This document shows, piece after piece, positions 16,801 to 24,878 of a stretch of DNA of 64,000 nucleotides; position 1 is the stretch's first letter, and every line of letters starts with the position of its first letter. The position numbers and the translations under genes were made by a program. The notes below the pieces were generated by a model that searched no databases, was not told the DNA's origin, and saw nothing but the letters and a program-made list of their open reading frames with translations. This DNA comes from Devosia oryziradicis (GTDB lineage: Bacteria; Pseudomonadota; Alphaproteobacteria; Rhizobiales; Devosiaceae), in contig NZ_CP068047.1 in the NCBI RefSeq assembly GCF_016698645.1, positions 3,383,001 to 3,447,000 on the forward strand, given 5' to 3'.

Positions 16801-17367
16801 CTGGCCAGTCTCGCCGACGGCGCCAGCCAGCAGTTCGACAACATGGGTCAGTTGCTCGACCTGGGCGGCGACCTCGCGCACGCTGCCATTACCCGACCGC
16901 TGCGTCTTGAGCTCGCCTTCCAGGCGCTCGAGACGACCCGACAGGCCACCAACCAGCGAGCTCAGCTCGCGGAATTCGGGCATGTCGCGGGGCCGGCGAC
17001 CCAGGGCGGCGGCCGGTGCCGACATCTGGCGGCCGCGAATCTCGGCAATGGCGCTGGTCAGTTCGTCCTGGTCGGCATGGAACTGGCCCAGGTCATCGCG
17101 TTCGCTGAAACGGTCGACAGCCCGCTTGACGGTCCGCAGCGCCTCGCGGCGACGCACAGCCGGCTCGGGGCCGACCACCTGGTCGCGCAGATTGCGCACG
17201 CGGCGCGCAAGGCCGGAAAGGGCTGGTTCTTCAGGCTCCTGCTGGGCGTAGCGCCCTTCGACCTGGTCGAGGAGGGCAACCAGTTCGCCGCGCAGCGCCT
17301 GCCATTCGCCGGCCTGCGGTTCCGCTGCCGGATCGGACATTTCCGAGTGTTGATAGGCGCGGGCCAT
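13837..17367 (-). CDS. PodJ-like polarity/localisation protein: coiled coil, TM, SEL1 repeats, peptidoglycan-binding domain
   Basis: An 1176-residue single-pass membrane protein. Residues about 1-640 are cytoplasmic and largely coiled coil, with repeated segments such as 'DYDALAAMVAERTSEAV'. Residues 640-755 are Pro/Ala/Lys-rich. A membrane helix spans about 758-782 (LLLTAVLVAVSMLALNLVM). The periplasmic part has SEL1/TPR repeats (about 892-1072, e.g. AAKWYERSAAQGFVPAQYRI) and a C-terminal peptidoglycan-binding domain (about 1109-1175). This layout matches the PodJ-type pole-organising proteins of alphaproteobacteria, which recruit kinases and flagellar/pilus factors to one pole. ATG 17367 has AGGGA 6 nt upstream. 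It is divergent from the NarL-type regulator and ends in a strong terminator. Confidence 0.85.
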   Translation of the reverse strand: MARAYQHSEMSDPAAEPQAGEWQALRGELVALLDQVEGRYAQQEPEEPALSGLARRVRNLRDQVVGPEPAVRRREALRTVKRAVDRFSERDDLGQFHADQDELTSAIAEIRGRQMSAPAAALGRRPRDMPEFRELSSLVGGLSGRLERLEGELKTQRSGNGSVREVAAQVEQLTHVVELLAGAVGETGQVKRLEAQIGALASLIESGPRVDLSAINKRLDDVSATVGKLAELQAQQMEREIAREERKPEPDKAVAALAPAMHAIEKSVRNVYDRIDAIEKNVALSSGDFDRLTSEMSAFTQAMKDGETAPGKLVAKVDALAARIGGFDAANGDVAGLKQDIASLRDAVIADMEPRFLRIESQIEALSDRMVPTDSSQVENQLKLLMARMDDTGNQLNSLAKLYSTQSDPADLEAMATLVAERTSDAVTRKAPAPVAMFGPDSLKSIEERLAGLIKSAGKTPDYDALAAMVAERTSEAVAKSAPAASSGISEEGMVALEQRMAALFNTAGKDTAERLTRLEAALSARHDRSVPSTPATAEEPEDRARFDAILTALAGPKSAAKSDSMPANPADEAPLVDPGFKDAGPVRAALDAKVGARPQAPAGEPPVAARPVFDPSSAERPPRPQSSLDPFVPPAMSAPQVEAPTSQSSTSTFVAAARRAQRARQEGTAPAAATSSNSLIGRALSRVMPGSAAAPAPAAEAPQAQPGPDKPAKPEKPAKATKPAKAKRGAATEAPVSPPSFGAEVETPVVKQSFLARHRRPLLLTAVLVAVSMLALNLVMQRMAATRAPAAPAAETTTTQPSATPAANEDVSLVRPEPRVIDMIDGTTTASINPNQPMSFTRAAAATPMPPTLAALSGSGGTDAVPLDVPADIVPDVTGSIPEPTAAVTETFELPPEGLGPLELRQAAADGDARAQFEIGAIYTEGRAITQDYVEAAKWYERSAAQGFVPAQYRIGNLYEAGQGVDKDFEVAKLWYQRGAEAGNRMAMHNLAALYAGGQLGEQQFESAAEWFAQAAARGMTDSQFNLGMLYARGLGVEQDFEQSYKWFALAALNGDADAAKARDDIAKSLTAEAVGRVNDEVKLWKPEPIDLAANFAPMGTWSASFDPGEVITTKDVVSKVQLVLSKLGFDVGVPDGMAGPKTSEAIKAFERGTGMNESGAVNPRLLAVLGSQPV

Positions 17368-17572
17368 GATTTGTCCCTGTCATGATAAGACGGAACCCTC
17401 GCCATTGCAGCACGAAGGTATGACGGTCACTCTTGGGAAAACATGGTAAAGAACCCGTTAAGTATTGCCGCAATATGCAACACCTGGCGAGCGAAACACC
17501 CTATTTCGTAGCATTGTGAACTCGACCGATCCGCGCTAGCGCTTGTTGCCGTCGCTCGAGGAGCCGTCTGCC

Positions 17573-18244
17573 ATGACCCGCCGCCGCATTATCATCGTCG
17601 ACGATCACCCGCTGTTCCGGGCGGCCTTGCGGCAGACCCTGTCGGGCGGCGACGCAACCGTGTCGGTGGAGGAAGCCGGCGATCTCAATGGCCTGAGTGC
17701 GGCGCTGGATGCCGACCGCGACTGCGACCTGGTGCTGCTTGACCTCAACATGCCCGGTGTCCGGGGCTTTTCCGGCCTGCTGCTACTGCGCGCGCAATAT
17801 CCCGATATTCCGGTGATGATCATTTCCGCTGTCGAGGACAATACCGTCATCCGGCGGGCCTTCGAATTGGGGGCAGCTGGGTATCTTCACAAGTCGGTGG
17901 GACCGACCGAGATCCGCCGCGCCATCGAGACCGTACTGTCGGGCGAGGTCTTCGTACCGCAAGGGACGACGCTTGATGGCGATGACAGCCACACCGCCTT
18001 GATGCGCCGGCTCTCAACCCTGACGCCGCAGCAGGTGCGCGTGCTGATGATGCTCAGCGATGGCCTGATGAACAAGCAGATCGCCTATGAGCTCAGCATC
18101 TCGGAGGCGACGGTCAAGGCGCATGTTTCGGCCATCCTGCAGAAGCTGGATGTCGACAGCCGCACCCAGGCGGTGATTGCCGCGGCGCGCATCGAGGACG
18201 GCCAGTTCGAAGCGCTGTTTTCAATCGGCGCTGCCAAGGCGTAG
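17573..18244 (+). CDS. NarL/LuxR-family response regulator
   Basis: A 223-residue two-domain regulator. The receiver (about 5-125) has the acidic pair VDDH at D10/D11, phospho-acceptor D57 in LVLLDLNMPG, and K107 in YLHKS, all intact. The LuxR helix-turn-helix follows (LTPQQVRVLMMLSDGLMNKQ, then ISEATVKAHVSAILQKL). ATG 17573 is chosen because GAGGAG lies 9 nt upstream; the TTG at 17543 is upstream of it. No histidine kinase is adjacent, so its sensor is unknown. It is divergent from the PodJ-like gene with a 205-bp shared upstream region and convergent with pyrD, 4 bp away. Confidence 0.9.
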   Translation: MTRRRIIIVDDHPLFRAALRQTLSGGDATVSVEEAGDLNGLSAALDADRDCDLVLLDLNMPGVRGFSGLLLLRAQYPDIPVMIISAVEDNTVIRRAFELGAAGYLHKSVGPTEIRRAIETVLSGEVFVPQGTTLDGDDSHTALMRRLSTLTPQQVRVLMMLSDGLMNKQIAYELSISEATVKAHVSAILQKLDVDSRTQAVIAAARIEDGQFEALFSIGAAKA

Positions 18245-18248
18245 CGTC

Positions 18249-19352
18249 CTAGCGCGCGCCTGCCGCCCATTCCGCAGTCTTGGTTCCCACCAGTTGCCCG
18301 ATATTGGTCTTGCCCTGGGCCCGCACCGCGGCGACAAGGCCGCGCTTGAGCCGGTCGAGCAGGTCCAGCCCACCGAATACCATGGCTGAATAGAGCTGGA
18401 TGGCGTTGGCGCCCGCTTCGATCTTGGCGAGGGCCGATTGCGGAGAATGGATTCCGCCTACACCGATGATGGGCAGCGCGCCCACCCGCTGGCGCATCTG
18501 TGCCAGACGCTGGGTGGACAGATCGAACAGCGGCTTGCCCGACAGGCCACCAGATTCCGTCGCATTTTCCATGCCCGCCACCGCATCGCGACCGATGGTA
18601 GTATTGGAGACGATGAGGCCGTCAAGGTCGGTGGCCAGAACCACGGCAGCGATGGTGTCGAGCGCGGCTTGGTCCAGATCGGGTGCGATCTTGAGAAAAA
18701 CCGGGACCCTGGTCCTGGCCTTGGCGCGGGCGGAGAGCACTTCGCCCAAAAGGCGGCGCAGCGCTTCGTCGGCCTGGAGGTTGCGCAGCCCTGGCGTATT
18801 AGGGGAGGAGACGTTGACGGTCAGATAGTCGGCCAGGTCGGCGAAACGCTGTACGCCCACCACATAATCGGCGACGAAGTCACTGCTGTCCTTGTTGGCG
18901 CCGATATTGACGCCCAGCGCTGCGGGCACACGCTGGCCCTTTAGCCTGGCGAACGCCGCCTCGTGCCCTTCATTGTTGAACCCCATGCGATTGATGACGC
19001 CTTCGGCCGCAGCGACACGGAACAGGCGGGGCTTGGGGTTGCCGGCTTGCGGGCGCGGGGTGACCGTGCCGATCTCCACCATGCCGAAGCCCATCAGCGC
19101 CAGCGGACGGGCCACTTCGGCATTCTTGTCGAAACCGGCCGCCATGCCCACCGGATTGGTCAGTTCCAGTCCGCACAAGGTGGTGCGCAGCTCGGCGCCA
19201 TCGGGATGGCTCTGCTCGGGTGCCAGGCCGAGCCGGAGGGCGGTGATGGTCGCGCCATGCGCGGTCTCGGGGTCCATCTTGAGCAGGGCTTCGCGCGTGA
19301 GGCCGGACAGAGCCGGGATGCGCATGAGCGGCGAGAGGGCTGAAAGGATCAT
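18249..19352 (-). CDS. pyrD: Dihydroorotate dehydrogenase (quinone), class 2
   Basis: A 367-residue FMN enzyme that oxidises dihydroorotate to orotate with quinone, at the inner membrane, in pyrimidine synthesis. Family marks: LTNPVGMAAGFDKNAEV (about 63-79), INRMGFNNEGH, VNIGANKD, and YLTVNVSSPNTPGLRNLQ with the catalytic-base serine typical of class 2 enzymes, then VSNTTIGRD, SGGLSGKPL and IGVGGI. The N-terminal membrane-associating helix of class 2 is present (PLMRIPALSGLTREALLKMD). ATG 19352 overlaps the upstream DUF952 gene stop by 4 nt (ATGA), indicating coupled expression. Confidence 0.96.
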   Translation of the reverse strand: MILSALSPLMRIPALSGLTREALLKMDPETAHGATITALRLGLAPEQSHPDGAELRTTLCGLELTNPVGMAAGFDKNAEVARPLALMGFGMVEIGTVTPRPQAGNPKPRLFRVAAAEGVINRMGFNNEGHEAAFARLKGQRVPAALGVNIGANKDSSDFVADYVVGVQRFADLADYLTVNVSSPNTPGLRNLQADEALRRLLGEVLSARAKARTRVPVFLKIAPDLDQAALDTIAAVVLATDLDGLIVSNTTIGRDAVAGMENATESGGLSGKPLFDLSTQRLAQMRQRVGALPIIGVGGIHSPQSALAKIEAGANAIQLYSAMVFGGLDLLDRLKRGLVAAVRAQGKTNIGQLVGTKTAEWAAGAR

Positions 19353-19705
19353 CGCACGGCCTCGGGCAGGGTGCAGGAGCCATCCGCGGCGACGCTCAGC
19401 GGCGCCTCCCACGCGACGGCATCGAGCTTGAGCGGCCCGCCATGGAGGTGCGGGAAGAGCGCGCCGCCGCGCGAAGGCTCCCAGACCAGGCCGTCGCCCA
19501 GGTCGGCGCTGCGCACGGCCAGCAGCACGAGGTCCCCCTGCCCGGCAAAATGCAGCCGCAACGTTTCGGGCAATTGCTCGGCGGTGGAAAAGTGCATGTA
19601 GCCATCCTTGGCATCGATGGGCATGCCTGCGAAGGTTGGCCCGCCTCGGGAAGGGGCGTACGCGGACTCGGTCGCTATCTTGTAGATGAATTCGGGGGTG
19701 CTCAT
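19349..19705 (-). CDS. DUF952 family protein
   Basis: A 118-residue protein starting MSTPEFIYKIATES and containing KDGYMHFSTAEQLPETLRLH and PHLHGGPLKLDAV, the conserved blocks of DUF952. The fold is related to ADP-ribosyl transferase-like proteins, but no activity is established. Start ATG 19705 gives the family N-terminus; the longer frame to 19774 would add a signal-like stretch not usual in the family. It overlaps pyrD by 4 nt, a frequent neighbour in Hyphomicrobiales. Confidence 0.88.
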   Translation of the reverse strand: MSTPEFIYKIATESAYAPSRGGPTFAGMPIDAKDGYMHFSTAEQLPETLRLHFAGQGDLVLLAVRSADLGDGLVWEPSRGGALFPHLHGGPLKLDAVAWEAPLSVAADGSCTLPEAVR

Positions 19706-19773
19706 GGCGCGCGAACCTAATGGCGCTACCGCAACGCTGCAAGCCGCAATGCCCTTTACAACCCGGGTCTGCA

Positions 19774-19803
19774 AGACTAGAAATAGGACTTAATTCCAAG
19801 TCT
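19774..19803. promoter_or_regulatory. Candidate operator upstream of the S24 regulator
   Basis: GACTT-N6-AAGTC forms a perfect dyad (19788-19803 region), with a further AGACT half-site at 19774-19778. It lies about 30 bp ahead of the S24-regulator start, in the AT-rich divergent region shared with the DUF952-pyrD operon. Autoregulation by the S24 protein is a guess. Confidence 0.35.
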
Positions 19804-19832
19804 AAGACATATTTCCTCTAGTGATGAGTGCC

Positions 19833-20468
19833 ATGCTGTCACACCGCGCCATCTGGGACGGTATCGACGCCCTTGCCCGGCGGCAGGGCCATTCCGTGTC
19901 GGCGCTGGCCAAGCTTGCCGGCCTCGACGCGACGGCATTCAACGTCTCCAAGCGCATCAGCAAGGACGGGCGGGAGCGCTGGCCTTCCACCGAGAGCATT
20001 TCCAAGATCCTCGAAGCCACCGGGGAGAGCTTCGACAGCTTTCTCAACGGCGCGGGGGCCTACATGCAGGCCGAGCGCGCCAGTGCGACGGTTCCGCTGC
20101 TGGGCTTGGCGCAGGCCGGTACGGGCGGGTTTTTCGACAGCGCCGGCTTTCCGTCCGGCCAAGGCTGGGACGAGATCGCCCTGCCCGCCCCCGGCGAGGG
20201 CGGCATTTACGCGCTTGAAGTGCAGGGCGACTCGATGGAGCCGCTCTATCGCGAAGGCGACCGGATCGTGGTCTCGCCGACCGAGCAGGTGCGGCGCGGT
20301 GATCGCGTGGTGGTCAAGACCCGCGATGGTGAGGTGATGGCCAAGATCCTCCACCGCCAGACCGGAAAGCAGATCGAACTGCGTTCAATCAACCCGGCCT
20401 ATGAACCGCGCATCTTCGAGTTGAGCGACATCGAATGGATCGCCCGGATCATCTGGGCCAGCCAGTGA
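19833..20468 (+). CDS. HTH transcriptional regulator with S24 (LexA/CI-like) peptidase domain
   Basis: A 211-residue protein. The N-terminal helix-turn-helix (about 1-65) contains SVSALAKLAGLDATAFNVSK; the C-terminal S24 domain (about 95-211) has the catalytic serine in VQGDSMEPLYREGDRIVV and the catalytic lysine in DRVVVKTRDGEVMAK. The CI/LexA-like cleavage site would be the AQAGTGGFF segment near residue 90. This stand-alone type is widespread in Hyphomicrobiales and is not LexA itself. Start could be ATG 19824 or 19833; MLSH at 19833 fits relatives best, and neither has a strong Shine-Dalgarno. A single-gene unit, divergent from DUF952-pyrD. Confidence 0.88.
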   Translation: MLSHRAIWDGIDALARRQGHSVSALAKLAGLDATAFNVSKRISKDGRERWPSTESISKILEATGESFDSFLNGAGAYMQAERASATVPLLGLAQAGTGGFFDSAGFPSGQGWDEIALPAPGEGGIYALEVQGDSMEPLYREGDRIVVSPTEQVRRGDRVVVKTRDGEVMAKILHRQTGKQIELRSINPAYEPRIFELSDIEWIARIIWASQ

Positions 20469-20516
20469 TCGATGGCGCGGCCTAGCGGCAGCACCGACAG
20501 CCCGCGGCGAGCCTGA

Positions 20517-21182
20517 CTATTCGATGATGGCAGGCAGGGATGGGTCGGCCTGGCAAGTGGCCAGAGGCTCGCGCTTGCTGCTGGTGATGGCAAGGATGCG
20601 GTCCTGCGCACTGTCCGTGGTCATGGTCATGCAGGCACAGCCATAGCCGTAATACTGCCCCATCGAAACATACTGGTCCGGATCGAAGGCAGGCACCATG
20701 TCCATGACCGCCGTCACGGCAGCGTTGTCGTCGGCTTTTTCGCGCAGGATCCAGGCGGCGTCGGCATCGACCAGCCACCAATTTCCCGAACTGAGATTGG
20801 CGAGCCAACCGCAACGGCGCTCGAGGATGCTCGTGCGCTCCTGGCAGCGGACCATGGGAAAGGTCGAGCCCATGCCAAAGCCTTCCGGCCGAAACAGCAG
20901 CGTGTCGTCGGCTGCCACGTATTCGTAGCTGGACACATCCTCGCTGCGCAGACCGATGACGCCGTCGCCGCCGGTGCCGGCTTCGAAAACAACATCATCC
21001 ACTCTGCCGTCGGAATAGACCAGCGATGTGGCCGAAACGACCATCGGTTCGCCGCTGGCATCGCATGCCTTGCCCTTGTCCACCCACCGGCCCTGGATGT
21101 TCTCGGGTACGTCGCCATCGGCCGCGTATCCGGGCAGGGTGCTCAGCAGGATTGCGAGACTGGCCAGGACATGCAGCTTCAT
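20517..21182 (-). CDS. Exported DUF4087-domain protein
   Basis: A 221-residue protein with a signal peptide (MKLHVLASLAILLSTLPGYA), a first part with a WVDKGKACDASGEP segment, and a second part matching DUF4087: RRCGWLANLSSGNWWLVD and YYGYGCACMTM, ending with a short cysteine-bearing tail. Six to eight cysteines suggest disulfides in the periplasm. ATG 21182 has GGAG upstream. It starts 13 bp after the lysS stop on the same strand, so it may be read through from lysS. No function is known. Confidence 0.75.
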   Translation of the reverse strand: MKLHVLASLAILLSTLPGYAADGDVPENIQGRWVDKGKACDASGEPMVVSATSLVYSDGRVDDVVFEAGTGGDGVIGLRSEDVSSYEYVAADDTLLFRPEGFGMGSTFPMVRCQERTSILERRCGWLANLSSGNWWLVDADAAWILREKADDNAAVTAVMDMVPAFDPDQYVSMGQYYGYGCACMTMTTDSAQDRILAITSSKREPLATCQADPSLPAIIE

Positions 21183-21195
21183 CGACGAACTCCGC

Positions 21196-22845
21196 TTATT
21201 CGGCTTTGACGAACTTTCCGGCCAGGGCATCGGCGATCAGCTTTCGCGTGTTGTCGATGCCATAGAGCGCGGCAAACGAGCCGAAGCGCGGACCGCGTTC
21301 CTGCCCGATCAACACCTGATAGAGCATCTGGAAGAACTCGCCGGACACTCCCGGGCCGCCATTGGGGCCGGTCTTGGAGTGATCCTGATAACGGTCGATC
21401 TCACGGGCCACGTCGAGAGCGGCGTTCTGGATGGCTTCGTTATTCGCGTCGGACGGAAGACCTGCGAAAGCCTCGGACAGCTTTTCGAGCGCATCCCGCT
21501 CGACATCGTCAGGGGCGCGATAGGTCTTTTTGACGAAGTCGCGGAAGTAGCGCATGGCGTAGCCGACCAGCGCGTCCAGATGCGGATGGGTCTGCGGCGA
21601 AACGCCCGGCGCATAGGCCGAGATATAGCCCCACATCACCTCTGGCGTTTCCGGGTTAGACGCGGTCGCCAGGTTCAGCAGCAGGGCGAAGGTCACCGGC
21701 ATGTCGATCTTGGGTACGTTGCCGAAATGCACGTGGAAGACCGGATTTTCCAGGCGCGCCGCAACCTCCTGCTCCTGGTAGCCGGCGTTGAAGCTGTAAT
21801 ACTCGTCCACCGCGCGCGGGATGACGTCGAAATGCAGCCGCTTGGCCGTGCGCGGCTTCTGGAACATGTAGAGCCCCAGGCTATCGGTGCTGGCATAGGT
21901 CAACCATTCATCGATGGTGAGGCCATTGCCCTTGGACTTGGAGATCTTCTGCCCCTCGGAATCGAGGAACAGTTCGTAGACGTAGTGTTCGGGTGCCTGG
22001 CCGCCGAGGATTTCGCAGATCTTGTCGTAGATCGGGGCGTTGGTCTGGTGGTCCTTGCCGAACATCTCGAAATCGACGCCCAGCGCCGCCCAGCGCATGC
22101 CGAAATCGGGCTTCCACTGCATCTTAACGTGGCCGCCCGTGACCGGCACCGTGGTATCGCGGCCGTCTTCATCCTCGAAGGTGACCATGCCGTTCTTGGC
22201 GTCGACTTCCTTCATCGGCACATAGAGGACACGCCCGGAGATCGGGGAGATCGGAAGGAACGGTGAATAAGTCGCCTGGCGCTCGGCGCCCAGCGTTGGC
22301 AGCATCACCTTCATGATGTCGTCGTACCGCTCGGCCGCGCGGCGCAGCACGGCGTCGAACCGGCCGGACTTGTAGTAGTCGGTGGCGCTGGCAAATTCGT
22401 AATCGAACCCGAAGGTATCGAGGAAGCGGCGCAGCATGGCGTTGTTGTGGTGGCCGAAGCTGTCGAACTCGTTGGTCCAGGGATCGGGCACCGAAGTCAG
22501 TGGCTTCTGCAGATGCGGCTCCATCGCCTCCTTGGAGGGTACGGTGTCCGGGATCTTGCGCATGCCATCGAGGTCATCGGAAAAGCACAGCAGGCGCGTC
22601 GGCACCTGGTCGCGCGTCAGCAGGCGAAAGGCCGTGCGCACCATGGTGGTGCGCGCCACTTCGCCGAAGGTGCCGATATGGGGCAGGCCCGAAGGGCCAT
22701 AGCCCGTCTCGAACAGGGCCTCGCCCTTGCCCGACTTCTCCAGCCGCTTCACCAGTTTCCGGGCTTCCTCGAACGGCCAGGCGCGGGCAGTCTGGGCTGC
22801 GTCGAAGAACGCGGGATCGAGGGGCGGAAGCTTGGCGGACGACAA
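21196..22845 (-). CDS. lysS: Lysine--tRNA ligase, class I
   Basis: A 549-residue class I lysyl-tRNA synthetase, the archaeal-type enzyme used by many alphaproteobacteria in place of the class II LysRS. The HIGH-type motif is [13 protein letters not shown] (about 49-61), and the KMSKS-type motif is [11 protein letters not shown] (about 296-306). The C-terminal helical anticodon-binding region runs from about 400. Cytoplasmic; charges tRNA-Lys. Start is TTG 22845 with AAAGG 8 nt upstream; no ATG fits the N-terminus. Some annotations name this gene lysK. Confidence 0.95.
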   Translation of the reverse strand: MSSAKLPPLDPAFFDAAQTARAWPFEEARKLVKRLEKSGKGEALFETGYGPSGLPHIGTFGEVARTTMVRTAFRLLTRDQVPTRLLCFSDDLDGMRKIPDTVPSKEAMEPHLQKPLTSVPDPWTNEFDSFGHHNNAMLRRFLDTFGFDYEFASATDYYKSGRFDAVLRRAAERYDDIMKVMLPTLGAERQATYSPFLPISPISGRVLYVPMKEVDAKNGMVTFEDEDGRDTTVPVTGGHVKMQWKPDFGMRWAALGVDFEMFGKDHQTNAPIYDKICEILGGQAPEHYVYELFLDSEGQKISKSKGNGLTIDEWLTYASTDSLGLYMFQKPRTAKRLHFDVIPRAVDEYYSFNAGYQEQEVAARLENPVFHVHFGNVPKIDMPVTFALLLNLATASNPETPEVMWGYISAYAPGVSPQTHPHLDALVGYAMRYFRDFVKKTYRAPDDVERDALEKLSEAFAGLPSDANNEAIQNAALDVAREIDRYQDHSKTGPNGGPGVSGEFFQMLYQVLIGQERGPRFGSFAALYGIDNTRKLIADALAGKFVKAE

Positions 22846-22981
22846 GGTCAGGACCTTTCAAAACAAGAGTGCGGGTGTGTTGCATCCAATGGAGGCAACG
22901 TCAACGTTTTCGGGGCCGACGCTTGCCAAGGCGGCGCGACGCGCCTAGCTATCGAACTTACACCAGACCCGGGAATGCCTG

Positions 22982-23395
22982 ATGTCCAACGCTGCCCACG
23001 ACGCCCTCATCCACCTGATGATCGTCGCTGCCTCGTCCGATAGCGCCATGACGGAAAAGGAACTGGTGCGCATCCAGACCCTGATCGGACGGCTGCCGGT
23101 GTTCGAAGGCTTCGACAAGAACCGGCTCGCAGCGGTAGCCAATGCCTGCGCCGACAAGCTCAACGGTCCCGGCGGGCTCGACCAGGTGATCGACGACGCC
23201 ATCGCGGCGCTGCCCAAGAAGCTGCAGGACACTGCCTATGCCGTGGCCGTGGAAGTCGCCTCGGTCGATCTCTATCTGGAACAGGAAGAACTGCGCTTCC
23301 TCGAATTGCTGCGCGACAAGCTCGATCTCGATCGGCTGACCACGGCTGCGATCGAAGTCGCGGCGCGGGCGCGGCACCGCAGGATGCCCAGCTAG
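22982..23395 (+). CDS. TerB-family (tellurite resistance-like) protein
   Basis: A 137-residue all-helical cytoplasmic protein of the TerB fold. It has the acidic metal-binding type pattern HLMIVAASSDSAMTEKELVR near the N-terminus and VASVDLYLEQEELRFLELL near residues 91-109. TerB domains bind calcium or other metals in stress systems, but the isolated form has no proven role. ATG 22982; divergent from lysS, and 12 bp upstream of the DUF2161 gene, with which it probably forms an operon. Confidence 0.85.
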   Translation: MSNAAHDALIHLMIVAASSDSAMTEKELVRIQTLIGRLPVFEGFDKNRLAAVANACADKLNGPGGLDQVIDDAIAALPKKLQDTAYAVAVEVASVDLYLEQEELRFLELLRDKLDLDRLTTAAIEVAARARHRRMPS

Positions 23396-23407
23396 CGGGC
23401 GACGCTG

Positions 23408-24079
23408 ATGGAAACGGCGCTCTACCTGCCGGTCAAGGCCTTCCTCGAAGCGGCAGGCTATGCGGTCAAGGGCGAGGTCGGCAGTTGCGACCTGGTCGGC
23501 CTGAGCCCGTCTGACCCGCCGGTCGTGGTGATCTGCGAACTCAAGCTCACCTTCAATCTCGAACTGATCCTGCAGGCGGTCGACCGCGCGGCGATCGCCG
23601 ACGAAGTGTGGATCGCCGCAAGGATTTCCAAAGGCAGGGGCCGGGAGGTCGACAAGCGCTATCGCGACCTCTGCCGTCGGCTGGGGATCGGCATGCTCGC
23701 CGTCACTGAGCAGGGCAGTGTCAGCGTCATCGTTCCGTCGGTCACGCCCATGCCGCGCACCAACCCGAAACGCCGGTCACGGCTGGTACGCGAGCACCAG
23801 CGCCGGCGTGGCGACCCGGCCCTGGGTGGCAGTACGCGCACGCCGATCATGACGGCCTATCGGCAGCAGGCCTTGATCTGCGCCGAGGCGCTGCTTGCCG
23901 GACCGCTGCGGCCGCGGGACATGCGGCCGGCCGCACCCGATGCCGGCAAGATCTTGCTCGGCAATGTCTATGGCTGGTTCGAGCGGGTGCAGCCGGGCAT
24001 CTACCAACTGACCGAGCCTGGTCGCCTTGCAGCAATGCAGCATCGCAGCGCTTCAGCGGCCGCGCCTCAAGCTCAGTAG
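23408..24079 (+). CDS. DUF2161 protein with predicted PD-(D/E)XK nuclease-like domain
   Basis: A 223-residue protein matching DUF2161. The N-terminal half has a PD-(D/E)XK-like core: GSCDLVGL with the aspartate (about 27-34) and VICELKL with the E-x-K pair (about 43-49), then an alpha-helix VDRAAIADEVWIA. The C-terminal half has a basic linker (NPKRRSRLVREHQRRRG) and a winged-helix-like part ending YQLTEPGRLAAM. A nuclease or phosphodiesterase activity is predicted but not demonstrated for the family. It probably shares an operon with the TerB gene. The 3' end overlaps the convergent binding-protein gene by 7 nt. Confidence 0.82.
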   Translation: METALYLPVKAFLEAAGYAVKGEVGSCDLVGLSPSDPPVVVICELKLTFNLELILQAVDRAAIADEVWIAARISKGRGREVDKRYRDLCRRLGIGMLAVTEQGSVSVIVPSVTPMPRTNPKRRSRLVREHQRRRGDPALGGSTRTPIMTAYRQQALICAEALLAGPLRPRDMRPAAPDAGKILLGNVYGWFERVQPGIYQLTEPGRLAAMQHRSASAAAPQAQ

Positions 24080-24873
24080 AAACCCACGGGAAACCAGCGC
24101 AGGTAAAGTTCGTCCAGCGTGCCGTTGTCCTTGAGCTTGACCAGCGCCCAATCGATGGCGTGACGCACCGCGTCATGGCCGGCGGGGACCGCGATAGACA
24201 GACCCTCACCGAACAGGTTCGGCCGGAAATAGGGTTCGCCCGCAAAGCCGCAGCAGGTCAGGTTCTCGTTGAGCCAGAACGAGGCGCGCATGGCATCGCC
24301 AAAAAAGGCATCCGCCTTGCCGTCCTCCACCGCCTCGAGCGCGGCGATTTCGCTGTCGAAACGGGCCAGCGTGACGTCGGGCAGATAGCGGGTGAGGAAG
24401 GTCTCGTGGGTGCTGCCGGCGCGAACCGAGACCGTCTTGCCGGCCAGCGCGTTGGCGTCGAAAACGCCAATATCGGGCGCGCGGGTAACGAAGCGGCCGG
24501 GCAGCGCCAGGTAGATCGAGGAGAAGTCGAACTGTGCGCCGTTCTCGTCGGTCATGGCGAGCCCGGCGATCAGGGCGTCGCCCTGGCTGTCGGCAAGCGC
24601 GCTGGCCGCCTGCTCCCAGGGCCAGGCCTGGATAGTGCAGGCAACATTGGCCTCGGCACAGATGCGCTTGGCCAGATCGATGTTGAAGCCGATCAGTTCG
24701 CCGCTGGCATCGCGGAAATTGAAGGGGGGAAAATCGGCCGTGGTGAGAAATCGGATTGCCGGCACCGGCGTCAGGCTGGGCAGGATCTCCCGCGCGCTCG
24801 GATCGGAATGATAGGGGAGAGCCTGGGCAAAGGCGGGGTTGGTGAGGAGGGCCAGGATGAGGGTGCAGAGCAT
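24073..24873 (-). CDS. Periplasmic substrate-binding protein, amino-acid ABC type (family 3)
   Basis: A 266-residue protein with a short signal peptide (MLCTLILALLTNPAFA) and a family-3 solute-binding fold: FLTTADFPPFNFRDASGELI, then GFNIDLAKRIC, and GKTVSVRAGSTHETFL, ending TLDELYLRWF. Such proteins bind polar amino acids for ABC import, or act as sensors. No permease or ATPase gene is adjacent, so it is an orphan binding protein. ATG 24873 fits the signal peptide; upstream starts (e.g. at 25017) would translate the palindromic repeat. The Shine-Dalgarno-like GGAGGGGG belongs to the repeat itself. Confidence 0.85.
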   Translation of the reverse strand: MLCTLILALLTNPAFAQALPYHSDPSAREILPSLTPVPAIRFLTTADFPPFNFRDASGELIGFNIDLAKRICAEANVACTIQAWPWEQAASALADSQGDALIAGLAMTDENGAQFDFSSIYLALPGRFVTRAPDIGVFDANALAGKTVSVRAGSTHETFLTRYLPDVTLARFDSEIAALEAVEDGKADAFFGDAMRASFWLNENLTCCGFAGEPYFRPNLFGEGLSIAVPAGHDAVRHAIDWALVKLKDNGTLDELYLRWFPVGFY

Positions 24874-24878
24874 ACGGG

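Noticed and set aside
18249..19799. Single long frame covering pyrD and its upstream region
   Set aside because: The part beyond 19352 is an out-of-frame shadow of the DUF952 gene; pyrD starts at ATG 19352 with an ATGA overlap.
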